Positions 25,349-34,315 of a DNA stretch of 64,000 nucleotides are shown here, one piece after another. Origin of the DNA: Geothrix sp. SG200 (lineage in GTDB: Bacteria > Acidobacteriota > Holophagae > Holophagales > Holophagaceae); contig NZ_JAKZFR010000006.1 of NCBI RefSeq assembly GCF_022808935.1, positions 207,402 to 271,401 on the forward strand, given 5' to 3'. The translations under genes and the position numbers were made by a program. The notes beneath the pieces are model-generated. The model ran no database searches. It saw only the letters and a program-made list of their open reading frames with translations, and was not told the DNA's origin. Numbering within the stretch: position 1 is the stretch's first letter; each line of letters starts with the position of its first letter.

Positions 25349-25852
25349 ATGAGTGAACACGAGACGCGGCCAGGCCAGGAAGGCGCCCCGGACCAGACCC
25401 ACAAGCTGGTCCTGCCCATGACGTCCGATCCGGTCCAGCGAACACAGAAGATCTCCATCCAGGCCGGGACCTCCGGGCAGACGCAAGCGCCTGGCGCGCC
25501 GGCCAATGCTTCCCGGCCATGGACCTGGAAGCTGCTCTTGGGTTTCGGGGGCATCCTCGCGCTGGGGGGAGCGGCGCTCCTGCTGTCCTCCCGGGGGCCG
25601 GAGATCGGGGTACCCAAGCCCCAGGGTGGAGTTCCGGAAGCGGGTGCGCCGGACGCAATCCGGGCCTACATGGATCAGGCCCAGGCCGGTGACGTCCATG
25701 CCATGCGGATGCTTGGCGTGATGTACTACTACGGGCTCAACGTGCCGCAGGACCGGGAGAAGGGCCTCCATTGGTACCGCCAGGCGGCGGAGAAAGGCAG
25801 TGACGCGGCCCGCGAGGATCTCTCCAGGCTCCAGATGGGGGCCGCGAAGTAG
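25349..25852 (+). CDS. Membrane-anchored Sel1-repeat protein
   Basis: A 167-residue protein: a Gln/Thr/Pro-rich cytoplasmic N-terminus, one transmembrane helix (LLLGFGGILALGGAALLLSS, about 62-82) and a C-terminal SEL1-like repeat (AQAGDVHAMRMLGVMYYYGL then DREKGLHWYRQAAEKGSDAA). Sel1 repeats mediate protein-protein contacts. A single-pass protein with the repeat probably on the periplasmic side. Only one full repeat and part of another are present. Partner unknown. Confidence 0.78.
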   Translation: MSEHETRPGQEGAPDQTHKLVLPMTSDPVQRTQKISIQAGTSGQTQAPGAPANASRPWTWKLLLGFGGILALGGAALLLSSRGPEIGVPKPQGGVPEAGAPDAIRAYMDQAQAGDVHAMRMLGVMYYYGLNVPQDREKGLHWYRQAAEKGSDAAREDLSRLQMGAAK

Positions 25853-25855
25853 GCC

Positions 25856-26770
25856 TCAGAAGGTGACCACCACCTGCAGGCTGCCGCCCCAGAAGTGGTA
25901 GGTCGAGACCTTTTCGCCCCAGGTGGCTTCCGCCTTCAGGGCCAGGGACGGGCTCAGCGGCCAGTGTCCCGAGAGGCTGGCGAGGCGCTCCTGGGGACGG
26001 GCGCCAAGCAGGGAGGTCGCGGCGCCCGTCGTGCCGCCCATCATGGACGACCCGCTGCCGCCATATCCGAACCGTCCTCCGTATCCGCTTCCGCCCGTGG
26101 TCATGGCTGTGGTCGTCGAGGCAAGGCCGCCCCCGGAGGCGGTGCTTTCGATGATGCCCCGCCCCCAGGCCAGCCGCAGGTTGTGCCACATGTCGAAATC
26201 GTTTCCGCCGAACCTGAGGTTCAGGATGCAGCCGCCATCGGAGTCCCCGTAGGGTTCGTACTGGAGCCGCTGGTACCACACGGAGGCGCTCCAGGACCGG
26301 CCCTGGTAGCCGGGGCCCGCCTGGAGCAGCCGGACCTCCTGGTCCCCGTCGAAGCGGCTGAGCGCGCCTGCCAGATCCACCTTCCAACCGTGGGCGACGT
26401 CCAGGTGGAAGTCCACGTCCACCCGCCCTCTCGGCAGAATGTCCGTGTTGGTGCCGCCGCTGACGCCCAGGAAGACCGATGAGGCCTTGCCGATGAGCAG
26501 GTATTTGCCCGCGGAGAAGAGCGTTCCTTTGCCCTCGGGTCGATCGAACCCCACGGCGGCGAGCTGCCAGGGCCCGCCGCGGGTGGGGTAGATGGTGCCT
26601 TCGAGTGTCCAGCCCTTCCACCGGCCGTAGCCATCGGAGAATGCCTGGTCGTACCCGCCCACGGCCACGCGCGTGAGGGTGGTGGGCTGGGGAAGGTCGA
26701 AGTCGAGCGGATCTTCCTGGGCAGACAGCCCCAGGCAGGCCAGCAGGAGGAGGACGGGACGCTTCATCAT
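25856..26770 (-). CDS. Outer-membrane beta-barrel protein (YaiO-like)
   Basis: A 304-residue secreted protein (signal peptide, cleavage near LSAQE). The body alternates aromatic and small residues in short amphipathic strands (LTRVAVGGYDQAFSDGYGRW, LEGTIYPTRG, SASVWYQRLQYEPY) and ends in a beta signal, LQVVVTF. The layout suggests a YaiO-type barrel with a low-complexity Gly/Ser/Thr loop (GGSGYGGRFGYGGSGSSMMG). Two possible starts, ATGATG; the first is used. Single gene, convergent with the Sel1 gene (3 bases apart). Confidence 0.7.
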   Translation of the reverse strand: MMKRPVLLLLACLGLSAQEDPLDFDLPQPTTLTRVAVGGYDQAFSDGYGRWKGWTLEGTIYPTRGGPWQLAAVGFDRPEGKGTLFSAGKYLLIGKASSVFLGVSGGTNTDILPRGRVDVDFHLDVAHGWKVDLAGALSRFDGDQEVRLLQAGPGYQGRSWSASVWYQRLQYEPYGDSDGGCILNLRFGGNDFDMWHNLRLAWGRGIIESTASGGGLASTTTAMTTGGSGYGGRFGYGGSGSSMMGGTTGAATSLLGARPQERLASLSGHWPLSPSLALKAEATWGEKVSTYHFWGGSLQVVVTF

Positions 26771-26816
26771 CGGGGCTCCAGGTCTGCGTGGTCAGGTTCG
26801 ATCATGGTGCGGCCGT

Positions 26817-27092
26817 TCAGCGTCCCCGGCCACCCCTGCCGGCCGCCCGTCCGGACCTCTGGCCCGTGCCCAGCGCCTGGCCGCAGCTGCCATCGCGCTT
26901 GCGGAGCTGATCCCGGGTCTTTGTCTGGTCTCGCGTCTGGTCCCGCGTCTGGTCCCGGTCGCGGGTCTGGGCCTGTGCCTGATCCCGGGCCTGGGAACGG
27001 GTCTGTGAGCGGGTCTGGTCCTTCTGAGGTGTCTGGGCCGAGAGGGCGAGGGCCGCGCCGAGTGCCGCGGCCAGGCAGATGGGAGTCTTCAT
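26817..27092 (-). CDS. Small secreted low-complexity protein (QTRDQ repeats)
   Basis: A 91-residue protein with a signal peptide (MKTPICLAAALGAALALSAQ) and a strongly repetitive middle of QTR/DQT/RDQ units (residues about 25-62), then a Gly/Arg-rich tail (GRAAGRGGRGR). The DNA repeats too. No known family; composition resembles secreted charged repeat proteins of unknown role. GAGGC site just before the ATG. Between the beta-barrel gene and uvrC, same strand. Confidence 0.6.
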   Translation of the reverse strand: MKTPICLAAALGAALALSAQTPQKDQTRSQTRSQARDQAQAQTRDRDQTRDQTRDQTKTRDQLRKRDGSCGQALGTGQRSGRAAGRGGRGR

Positions 27093-27195
27093 GGGTGCCT
27101 CCATGGGGAGGTGCGGACTGGTCCGCACACCTGGAGAGAGGCGCCTTCTTCCATGTTGGTTGAGAGGAATCCACCTGACGTCAGGGTCGATGGAA

Positions 27196-29022
27196 TCAGC
27201 CGTTGCCCTGGGGTTGCGCGCGTCTCCACGCCTCGATGCGGCCTGTGGCGGCCGGGCCGACCGCCGCCGCCAAGTCTGTCTCGCTGGCTTCGCGAACTCG
27301 CGCGGCACTGCCGAAGGCCTGGAGCAGCTTCTTCGCCGTGGCAGGGCCGATGCCGGGGATCTGCGTCAGCTCCGTCTGGAGCGTGCGCTTGGCCCGCAGG
27401 TTCCGGTGGTAGGTGATGGCGAAGCGGTGGGCCTCGTCCCGGATGCGCTGGAGCAGCTGCAGCACGGGCGAGGACTTGGGGATGCGCAGGGGCTCGCTGG
27501 AGCCTGGCCGGAAGACCAGCTCCTCCTTCTTGGCGAGGCTGCCCAGCTCCAGCTGGTCGATGCCCAGTTCCTTCAAGGCGGCCTCCGCCGCATGGAGCTG
27601 GCCCAGGCCGCCGTCGATGAGCACCAGGTCCGGGAACGCCTGTCCCTCGTCCCGGAGCCGCTTGTAGCGCCGCGTCACCGCCTCATGCATGTTGGCGAAG
27701 TCGTCGTTCTGTTCGTTGGTCATCTTGAAGCGTCGGTAGCGGGCCTTGTCGGGAGCGCCGTCAGTGAACACCACGCAGCTGCCCACCACCTCGCGGCCTT
27801 GGCCGTGGCTGATGTCGAAGCACTCCATGCGCCGGGGCAGGTGGCTGAGGCCCAGGAAGGCCTGCAGGCCCTCGAGCACGGCCTCGTTGAGGCGCGCCGG
27901 CTCGAACTTGCGCTCCAGGGCCAGGCGGGCGTTCTCCTGGGCCATGGCCAGCAGGTCCACCTTCTCGCCCTTCTTTGGAACGGTGATCTGGGGACGGCTG
28001 CCCCGCATGCCGCCCAGCCAGTCCCGCAGGAGCTCGGCGTCCTCCGGCTCCACTTCCGCCAGGATGCGGCCGGGGACGGGATCGGCGCTGTAGACGCGCT
28101 GGAGCACCTGGGCCAGCACAGCGCCGTCGAAGGTCTCGACCTCATTCAGCACATACTCCTGGCGCCCCATCATGCGGCCGTCCCGCAGCATGAGGCGGTG
28201 GACGCAGGCTCGGCCGTCCAGCACGGCGCTGCCGTACACATCCAGGTCCTCCAGGTTCGGGCTGGCGGCTTTCTGGCGGGTGAACCAGGCATCCACCTGC
28301 TGGAGGGCGTCCCGGTGCTGGGCGGCCTGCTCGAAGGCGGCGGCCTCCGCGGCCTTCCACATGGCGGCCTCCAGCCGCGCCTTCAGCTCATCGCGTTTGC
28401 CTTCGAGGAACAGCCGCGCCTCCCTGGCCTGCTCCCGGTAGGCCTCCTGGCTCACGGCGGCGATGCAGGGGGCCGTGCAGCGGTGAAGCTGGTACTTCAG
28501 GCAGGCCCGGCCCCGCTTACCGTCGATCTCGATGTCGCAGTCGCGGATCTGGAAGAAGCGGTACACCAGCTCCGCCGTGCGGTAGGCCGTGCTGGCCGGG
28601 AAGAAGGGGCCGTAGTAGAGGCCGCCGTCCTTCCGCACCTTCCGCGTGACGAAGACCTTGGGGAACGCCTCCTTCCAGGTGAGCTTCACGTAGGGGTAGC
28701 TCTTGTCGTCGCGCAGCAGGATGTTGAAGGGGGGCAGATGCTCGTTGATGAGGTTGTTCTCCAGCACCAGGGCCTCGAGCTCCGTCTCGCAGACGATGAA
28801 CTCCAGGTCCCAGATGCGGGCCACGAGGCGGCGGGTCTTGGCGTCCAGGTGCTTGTTCTGGAAGTAGGACTTCACCCGGTTCCGCAGCACCTTGGCCTTG
28901 CCGATGTAGAGCAGGGCCCCCTTCTGGTCGCGGTAGAGGTAGCACCCGGGACGCAGGGGCAGGTCCGACAGCTTGCGCTGGAGGGCGGGAGACTTGTCGA
29001 GGTTGTTCCGGATGGCGGCCAC
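27196..29022 (-). CDS. uvrC: Excinuclease ABC subunit C
   Basis: A 608-residue nucleotide-excision-repair endonuclease. N-terminal GIY-YIG nuclease (PGCYLYRDQKGALLYIGKAK), the UVR segment (AAAFEQAAQHRDALQQV), the UvrC RNase-H-like domain (ECFDISHGQGREVVGSCVVF; VLIDGGLGQL), and C-terminal helix-hairpin-helix (LTQIPGIGPATAKKLLQAFG). Standard length. The start codon is a GTG with no obvious ribosome-binding site, so the exact start is less sure than the identity. Confidence 0.96.
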   Translation of the reverse strand: MAAIRNNLDKSPALQRKLSDLPLRPGCYLYRDQKGALLYIGKAKVLRNRVKSYFQNKHLDAKTRRLVARIWDLEFIVCETELEALVLENNLINEHLPPFNILLRDDKSYPYVKLTWKEAFPKVFVTRKVRKDGGLYYGPFFPASTAYRTAELVYRFFQIRDCDIEIDGKRGRACLKYQLHRCTAPCIAAVSQEAYREQAREARLFLEGKRDELKARLEAAMWKAAEAAAFEQAAQHRDALQQVDAWFTRQKAASPNLEDLDVYGSAVLDGRACVHRLMLRDGRMMGRQEYVLNEVETFDGAVLAQVLQRVYSADPVPGRILAEVEPEDAELLRDWLGGMRGSRPQITVPKKGEKVDLLAMAQENARLALERKFEPARLNEAVLEGLQAFLGLSHLPRRMECFDISHGQGREVVGSCVVFTDGAPDKARYRRFKMTNEQNDDFANMHEAVTRRYKRLRDEGQAFPDLVLIDGGLGQLHAAEAALKELGIDQLELGSLAKKEELVFRPGSSEPLRIPKSSPVLQLLQRIRDEAHRFAITYHRNLRAKRTLQTELTQIPGIGPATAKKLLQAFGSAARVREASETDLAAAVGPAATGRIEAWRRAQPQGNG

Positions 29023-29032
29023 GGTTCAGTGT

Positions 29033-29060
29033 AGCTGTCAGCTCTCCGCTATCAGCTGTC
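29033..29060. repeat. AGCTGTCAGC-type short repeat
   Basis: AGCTGTCAGCTCTCCGCTATC then AGCTGTC, in the 67-base gap between the divergent uvrC and hydrolase genes. Same word family as at 6104-6180 and 18042-18068. Confidence 0.6.
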
Positions 29061-29089
29061 GGCGAGGGCGGATCTGGGACAATGGGGGG

Positions 29090-29713
29090 ATGCTGAACCT
29101 CGAGACCTTCCCCGTGGGCCCGCTGGGCTGCAACTGCTCTCTGCTGTGGGACCCCGACACCGGCCGGGGCGTGGTGGTGGACCCGGGCGGGGACGGCGCG
29201 AAAATCCGGAAGCGCGTGGAGGCCCTGGGCTTCCGGGTGACCGCCCTCCTGCACACCCACGCCCACTTCGACCACGTGGGCGCCACCAAGGAACTGCAGG
29301 ACCTCTGGCAGTGCCCCGCCCACCTGCACGGGGACGATACCTTCCTCATCGAGGCCCTGGCCCAGCAGACGTCGATGTTCGGGATGCCGGCCATCCCTCA
29401 GCCCGAGATGACAGGCCTGAACGCCGGGGACCGGCACATGGACCTCGACACCCTGCACACCCCGGGCCACACGCCGGGTTCCTGCTGCTTCCACGGCACC
29501 TTCGAGATGGGTCAGGTGCTGCTGGCCGGCGATACCCTCTTCCGGGGCGGCGTAGGCCGCACGGATCTCTGGGGTGGGAACTGGGACGCGCTGGAGCAGA
29601 GCATCCGGCGCGAACTCTACGTCCTGGACGGCGCCACGCTGGTGATCCCGGGACACGGGCCCGCCACTACCCTGGGCGAAGAGGCGGCGAGCAATCCCTT
29701 CGTTCGGAAATAG
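29090..29713 (+). CDS. Metallo-beta-lactamase-fold hydrolase (glyoxalase II-like)
   Basis: A 207-residue hydrolase. LLHTHAHFDHVGA is the HxHxDH metal motif; LHTPGHTPGSCCFH, LAGDTLFRGGVGRTDLWGG and VIPGHGPATTLGEE complete the binuclear site. This is the YcbL/glyoxalase-II-like subgroup, which hydrolyses S-lactoylglutathione-like thioesters, but the substrate cannot be fixed. The ATG at 29090 follows a GGGGG. It converges with the barrel protein gene, one base apart. Confidence 0.9.
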   Translation: MLNLETFPVGPLGCNCSLLWDPDTGRGVVVDPGGDGAKIRKRVEALGFRVTALLHTHAHFDHVGATKELQDLWQCPAHLHGDDTFLIEALAQQTSMFGMPAIPQPEMTGLNAGDRHMDLDTLHTPGHTPGSCCFHGTFEMGQVLLAGDTLFRGGVGRTDLWGGNWDALEQSIRRELYVLDGATLVIPGHGPATTLGEEAASNPFVRK

Positions 29714-29714
29714 G

Positions 29715-30314
29715 CTATCGGCCGAACCGGAAGACGGCGCTCACGGCGAGCCAGCTGATCGAGTCCATGCCCAGGCCGTCGGCCCCGTTCTTCTCCACCG
29801 ACACGCTGTTGAGGTGACCCTCGAGGCTGAAGACGCGGGAGAAGGTGTAGCCCCCTCCGATGCGGACGCCGATGCGGCCGGACTGGTTGGCCTCCACATC
29901 CGGGAACCCCGCGAGTTCGTAGGTGGCCTTCACCTTGTTCACGTTCAGGCCCACCAGGAAGTAGCCTCCCAGGGACGGCGAGATGGCGTTGAAGACGTAG
30001 TCGGCTCCGAACTGGGCCACGCCGAACCGGTTCTGCTGGGTGTTCCCGAAGATCGTCTGCTCCTTGCTCGCGAACCCGTTCGCGTTGAGGACCAGGCGCA
30101 TCTGGTGGTGCTGGGTGAAGTTGAAGTCGATGTGCCCCCCGAAGTGGACGCCGAGGCCCTGGTTGGCGCCGAGGTAGTAGCCCCCCTCCTTCTTGTCGGC
30201 GAAGTCGCCGACGGGGAAGCCGAGGCCCGCCTGCAGCCCTCCGTTCAAGGTGGTGGACTGGGCGATCAGGCCGGTTCCGGCCGCGAGCAGGAGCGCCAGG
30301 ATCTTCGCGTTCAT
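29715..30314 (-). CDS. Outer-membrane beta-barrel protein, small
   Basis: A 199-residue secreted protein (signal peptide, cleavage near LIAQS). Eight or so alternating beta strands can be traced (GGLQAGLGFPVGDF, GGHIDFNFTQHHQMRL, FGVAQFGADYVF, GGYFLVGLNVNKVKA, RIGVRIGGGYTF) ending in VSAVFRFGR. Fits an OmpW/OmpA-type eight-stranded barrel. Function unknown. AGGAGGG site before the ATG. Divergent from the slipin gene. Confidence 0.8.
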   Translation of the reverse strand: MNAKILALLLAAGTGLIAQSTTLNGGLQAGLGFPVGDFADKKEGGYYLGANQGLGVHFGGHIDFNFTQHHQMRLVLNANGFASKEQTIFGNTQQNRFGVAQFGADYVFNAISPSLGGYFLVGLNVNKVKATYELAGFPDVEANQSGRIGVRIGGGYTFSRVFSLEGHLNSVSVEKNGADGLGMDSISWLAVSAVFRFGR

Positions 30315-30415
30315 ACACCCTCCTGGAAGAAACCGCCCAAAGGATAGCCGAGAAGCGGGTTGTCTTTCCCGGCTTTCTCTGGTGGCATGATGGGCATCCC
30401 CCCCGGAGGTCCTCG

Positions 30416-31189
30416 ATGCCAGAACTCCTCGCCACGTCGTTCGGCTGCTTCGGCCCGATCGCGCTCGTCCTGCTGATCTACTTCTTCGCCTGCCTCAAGG
30501 TGGTGAACGAGTACGAGCGGCTGGTGGTCTTCACCCTCGGCAAGGTGGAGGACCGGCCCAAGGGTCCCGGCCTCTGCTTCGTGTGGCGGCCCTTCCAGAC
30601 GGCCGTGACCGTCAGCCTGCGAACCGTCGTGATGGACGTGCCCAGCCAGGATATCATCACCCGCGACAACGTGAGCCTGAAGGTGAGCGCCGTCGTCTAC
30701 TTCAAGGTGCTGGATCCCAAGGCGGCCATCGTGGGCGTGGAGAACTACTACTACGCCACCAGCCAGATGGCCCAGACCACGCTGCGCAGCATCCTGGGCG
30801 AGGTCACGCTGGACGAGCTGCTGGCGGACCGCGAGAAGCTGAGCCAGCGCCTGCGGGAGATCATCGATCACTCCACCGAGCCCTGGGGCATCGAGGTCAC
30901 CAGTGTGGAGCTGAAGAGCGTGGACCTGCCCGAGCAGATCCAGCGCGCCATGGGCAAGCAGGCCGAGGCGGAGCGCGAGAAGCGGGCGAAGATCATCGCC
31001 GCGCAGGGCGAGCTCATGGCCAGCCAGCAGCTCCTGGAGGCCGCCAACAAGATCAGCGAGAACCCCACGGCCATCCAGATGCGCTACCTGCAGACCCTCG
31101 CGGAGATCGCCACGGAGAAGAACAGCACCATCGTCTTCCCGCTGCCCATGGAGTTCATGAAGGCCTTCGAGAAGTTCACGAAGAGCTAG
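30416..31189 (+). CDS. SPFH/Band 7 protein (slipin/stomatin family)
   Basis: A 257-residue membrane protein: an N-terminal hydrophobic hairpin (IALVLLIYFFACLKVV) followed by the Band-7 domain (YERLVVFTLGKVEDRPKGPG, VMDVPSQDIITRDNVSLKVS AVVYF region) and a C-terminal helical part rich in A, E, K and R (MGKQAEAEREKRAKIIAAQ). Slipins assemble into membrane microdomain scaffolds. The usual partner, a NfeD-type protease gene, is absent. It overlaps the convergent transglutaminase gene by 14 bases. Confidence 0.93.
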   Translation: MPELLATSFGCFGPIALVLLIYFFACLKVVNEYERLVVFTLGKVEDRPKGPGLCFVWRPFQTAVTVSLRTVVMDVPSQDIITRDNVSLKVSAVVYFKVLDPKAAIVGVENYYYATSQMAQTTLRSILGEVTLDELLADREKLSQRLREIIDHSTEPWGIEVTSVELKSVDLPEQIQRAMGKQAEAEREKRAKIIAAQGELMASQQLLEAANKISENPTAIQMRYLQTLAEIATEKNSTIVFPLPMEFMKAFEKFTKS

Positions 31190-33128
31190 GTCGTTTCCAA
31201 TTCCGCCAGGCCGCGGCCTCCGCCTTCGCCAGGGCGGAGGCCGCGCCGTTCCGGCCGCCGTAGGCCTCGGCATCCACCCGGTTGGCGAGCTCCATCAGGG
31301 CCCTGGAACGCTCGGGTCGCAGGGCGCCGAGCCGCAGCAGCCACGCCCTGGCCGTCTCTCCAGCCAAGGGGGCGGCCACGCGCCGGGTCCGGGCCAGCAG
31401 GGGACGCAGGGCCCGGACAGCTCCTGGGCCCGCTGGCGCGGGTCGCCAGAGCCGCCGCGTCCGCCAGGCGATCCAGGCGGCGGCCGCCAGGGCGAGGCCC
31501 CAGGACAGGCGGGCGGGGGGAGCCTTCCAGCGCCACTCCCAGCCCTGGACCCGCGCCTGGATCCAGGAGAGGCCCGCCACCTGGTCCTGGTCGGAGAATC
31601 GCACCACATGGCGGTCCCACTCGTAGCGCAGCGTGTCGAGCCAGCGCGAGAGGAAGCCGAGGCTGTGCGGACCTTCCCGGGGATCCAGGCCCGCGGCGGC
31701 CGGCGTGGGATCGGCCACATGCCAGCGGCCCTGATCCCAGTACTCCACCCAGCTGTGAGCCTGGTCCTGGCTCACGCGGAAGTAGCCGCCCTCGGGAATC
31801 CAGGGGCCCAGGCGGAAGCCGTTCACGACCCGGGCGGGCACGCCCCGGGCCCGCAGCATCAGGGCCATGGCCGAGGCGAAGTACTCGCAGTGGCCAGCCT
31901 GGGTGCGGTCCAGGAAATCCTCCAGAGGATTTGCCGCCCGGCCGGAGGGATTGTCCAAGGTATAGCGGAATCCGCGCAGGGATCGCTCCAGGGTCTGGGC
32001 CAGCTCCGGCGTGGGCAGGATGCCCGGCGCCAGGCGCAGGCTCCAGCGCCGGGCGGCCTCATGTTCGGGGCCCAACTCAAGCAGGTGCTCCAGCCGCCGG
32101 GAGGACAGGACCGTCTCCGCCGGGCCGGCGTTTCCCGGACTCCAGGTCACCGCCAGGGGCATGGGGCTGGTCCGGGGGAACCGCCAGCGGAGGCTGCCCC
32201 CTCCCCCGCGGCGAAGGGGCGTGTCAGGGGCCAGACCCGTGGTTCCGTAGGGCAGGGTGAGGATGCCCTGGGCGCTGGGATAGAACAGGAACTCCGCCTG
32301 TCTGGCGCCGGCTCCACCCTGGGGGCTTCTCCCACCGGCGGGTGTCAGGTCCCAGACGCTCCAGCGCGGGCCCTGGACCGTCTCCAGGGCCAGGCCGCGC
32401 AACAGGTCCAATCCAGGCACGGTCGCCGGATCCGTGCCGGAAGGCGGAGCGATGCGCAGGACCACCTCGGGATTGGGTTCGATGGGGCCGCCGCCGGCCA
32501 GGTCCAACTGGTCGCCGAAACCCGCCCGGCCTGCGGCCGCCGCGGTTCCCATGAACGCCGCGTGACGAAACCCGGCTTGGAGGCGTGGAAGGATGAGGAA
32601 GAAGGCGGCGCCGATCAGCAGCGTCGCGCCGATCCAGCCGGGGATGCGGGCATAGGGCGGCGGGGAGAGCACGCCCCGGCGCAGGCTGGCGGAGCCCTCC
32701 CAGCTCTGCTGGAGCAGGGCGGCGGCGGCTGATCCCAGCCAGAGCAGGGCCCAGGCCAGGAACACCAGATCCGTGGTGCTGACGGCCGTCGTGAGGAAGA
32801 GCAGGAACCCCATGAGCACCAGCTGGCGGCGCTGCGGCAGCCCTCTGGGCAGGATCAGCCTCATGCCAGCCAGCACGAACAGGGTGTGGATGGCCACCGG
32901 GAAGATGCCTCGGCCCCGGGCGAGATCGGCCAGGAAGAAGACCAGGGCACCAACCTCCAGCCAGCGTTGGTGCCGGCCCAGGTCCCAGCGCAGGGTCTCC
33001 ACCACGGCCGCCGCCCCCAGGGGCAGGGCCATGACCGCCAGCTCGCCGGGCTCGTAGATGTCCGTGGACACGGCCGCGCCGAAGGCCACCCAGAGAGGCA
33101 GGTGGTCGACCCAGCGGGCGAGCCTCAC
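31176..33128 (-). CDS. DUF3488/transglutaminase-like membrane protein
   Basis: A 650-residue protein: about five N-terminal transmembrane helices (DUF3488), a periplasmic transglutaminase-like domain with its Cys-His-Asp triad in AGHCEYFASAMALMLRARGV, QAHSWVEYW and WHVADPTP, one further membrane helix and a basic C-terminal tail. In other bacteria it is encoded with a MoxR ATPase and a DUF58 protein, as TgpA; here it is coupled to anmK (GTGA overlap) and the DUF58 gene lies 21 kb away. The start is GTG. Acts at the inner membrane, periplasmic side. Confidence 0.92.
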   Translation of the reverse strand: MRLARWVDHLPLWVAFGAAVSTDIYEPGELAVMALPLGAAAVVETLRWDLGRHQRWLEVGALVFFLADLARGRGIFPVAIHTLFVLAGMRLILPRGLPQRRQLVLMGFLLFLTTAVSTTDLVFLAWALLWLGSAAAALLQQSWEGSASLRRGVLSPPPYARIPGWIGATLLIGAAFFLILPRLQAGFRHAAFMGTAAAAGRAGFGDQLDLAGGGPIEPNPEVVLRIAPPSGTDPATVPGLDLLRGLALETVQGPRWSVWDLTPAGGRSPQGGAGARQAEFLFYPSAQGILTLPYGTTGLAPDTPLRRGGGGSLRWRFPRTSPMPLAVTWSPGNAGPAETVLSSRRLEHLLELGPEHEAARRWSLRLAPGILPTPELAQTLERSLRGFRYTLDNPSGRAANPLEDFLDRTQAGHCEYFASAMALMLRARGVPARVVNGFRLGPWIPEGGYFRVSQDQAHSWVEYWDQGRWHVADPTPAAAGLDPREGPHSLGFLSRWLDTLRYEWDRHVVRFSDQDQVAGLSWIQARVQGWEWRWKAPPARLSWGLALAAAAWIAWRTRRLWRPAPAGPGAVRALRPLLARTRRVAAPLAGETARAWLLRLGALRPERSRALMELANRVDAEAYGGRNGAASALAKAEAAAWRNWKRPSSS

Positions 33129-34258
33129 GGCCAGACCCAGCTGCCGAGCGCCACAGGCCGCGCGGCGCCGGTCACCTCCGGCAGGTTCCCGGGCAGACCC
33201 AGGGCGCTGGCCGCGCCCAGGAGGGCCCAGCTCACGGCCTCCCGGGCGCCGGAGGGGAAGGCCGCGTCGTCTACGAGAGGCAGCGGCAGGCGCGAGGCCA
33301 GCTCCGCGCGAAGGCGGCCGTGCAGGGCCCCGCCGCCGCTCACCAGGCCGCGGGTATCCGGCGTGAACGGGGCCAGACGCGTCGCTTCGCGGGCCACGGC
33401 CTCGGCGCTGAAGGCGGCGAGCGTGGCCAAGCGATCCGCCATTGGAAGGGATTCCAGTCTCCCGGTTTCAGCCTCGAGCCAGGCGTCGCCGAAGACCTCC
33501 CGCCCGGTGGACTTGGGAGGCACCGCCTGGAAGTGCGGATGCGACAGCCACCGTTCCAGCAGGCCGGTGTGCACCGTTCCGGTGGCCGCGGCACCTCCGG
33601 GATCGAAGGCCTGGCCGAGCCAGCGCCGGGCCGCGAGGTCCAGGAGGGACATGCCCGGACCCGTGTCCCAGGCCTGGAGACGGTGGCCGTCCCAGTAGGC
33701 CAGGTTGGCGATGCCGCCCAGGTTCAGGGCCAGCCAGGGTTCGGGACCCCGCAGCCAACGCTCGGGCAGGGGCACCAGCGGAGCGCCCTGGCCGCCCAGG
33801 GCCATGTCGCGGCGGCGAAGGTCCCACACCACAGGGCATCCCAGTACCTCAGTCAGCACGTAGGGGTCCGCCAACTGGAGGGTGGCACCTTCCGCAGGCC
33901 GGTGTTGGACAGTCTGGCCGTGAAGGGAAGCCAGGTCGGGAACCAGGTTCAATCCGGCGCAGAGATCCGCCGCGGCACGGGCGTGGTGGTCCCCCAGGCG
34001 CCGCTGGAGGATGCAAAGCTCCGCGGGAGCCAGTCGGTTCGAGGCAGCTGCGAGGATTGCGGTTTTCAGTCCTTCGGAATAGGGTTCCGCCCGATGGCCC
34101 AGGAGGGCGCGGAAGGGCCGCCCGGCTTCGAAGCCCCTGGGGTCCACCTCCACCGCCGCCACATCCACGCCGTCGGCGCTGGTGCCGGACATGAGGCCCA
34201 GCACACGCCAGGGGCGGTCCTCCGGGAGCGGGATGCGGGAACGCATGATGCTGATCAT
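33125..34258 (-). CDS. anmK: Anhydro-N-acetylmuramic acid kinase
   Basis: A 377-residue kinase of the peptidoglycan recycling path, converting anhydro-MurNAc to MurNAc-6-phosphate. Family signatures: LGLMSGTSADGVDVA near the N-terminus, LHGQTVQHRP, LALNLGGIANLAYW, WDTGPGMSLLD and VSGGGALHGRL. MISIM at 34258 or MRSR at 34246 are possible starts; the first is used, the second gives a shorter version by four residues. No murQ nearby. Confidence 0.96.
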   Translation of the reverse strand: MISIMRSRIPLPEDRPWRVLGLMSGTSADGVDVAAVEVDPRGFEAGRPFRALLGHRAEPYSEGLKTAILAAASNRLAPAELCILQRRLGDHHARAAADLCAGLNLVPDLASLHGQTVQHRPAEGATLQLADPYVLTEVLGCPVVWDLRRRDMALGGQGAPLVPLPERWLRGPEPWLALNLGGIANLAYWDGHRLQAWDTGPGMSLLDLAARRWLGQAFDPGGAAATGTVHTGLLERWLSHPHFQAVPPKSTGREVFGDAWLEAETGRLESLPMADRLATLAAFSAEAVAREATRLAPFTPDTRGLVSGGGALHGRLRAELASRLPLPLVDDAAFPSGAREAVSWALLGAASALGLPGNLPEVTGAARPVALGSWVWP

Positions 34259-34315
34259 GCCAGCAAGTACCCCCTGGGGTTTCGAGGTACCCTTAAGGTT
34301 CCCCGGGGGTTCCCC

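Noticed and set aside
26817..27092. The QTRDQ repeats as a CRISPR array
   Set aside because: Units are 9-15 bases, without uniform spacers.
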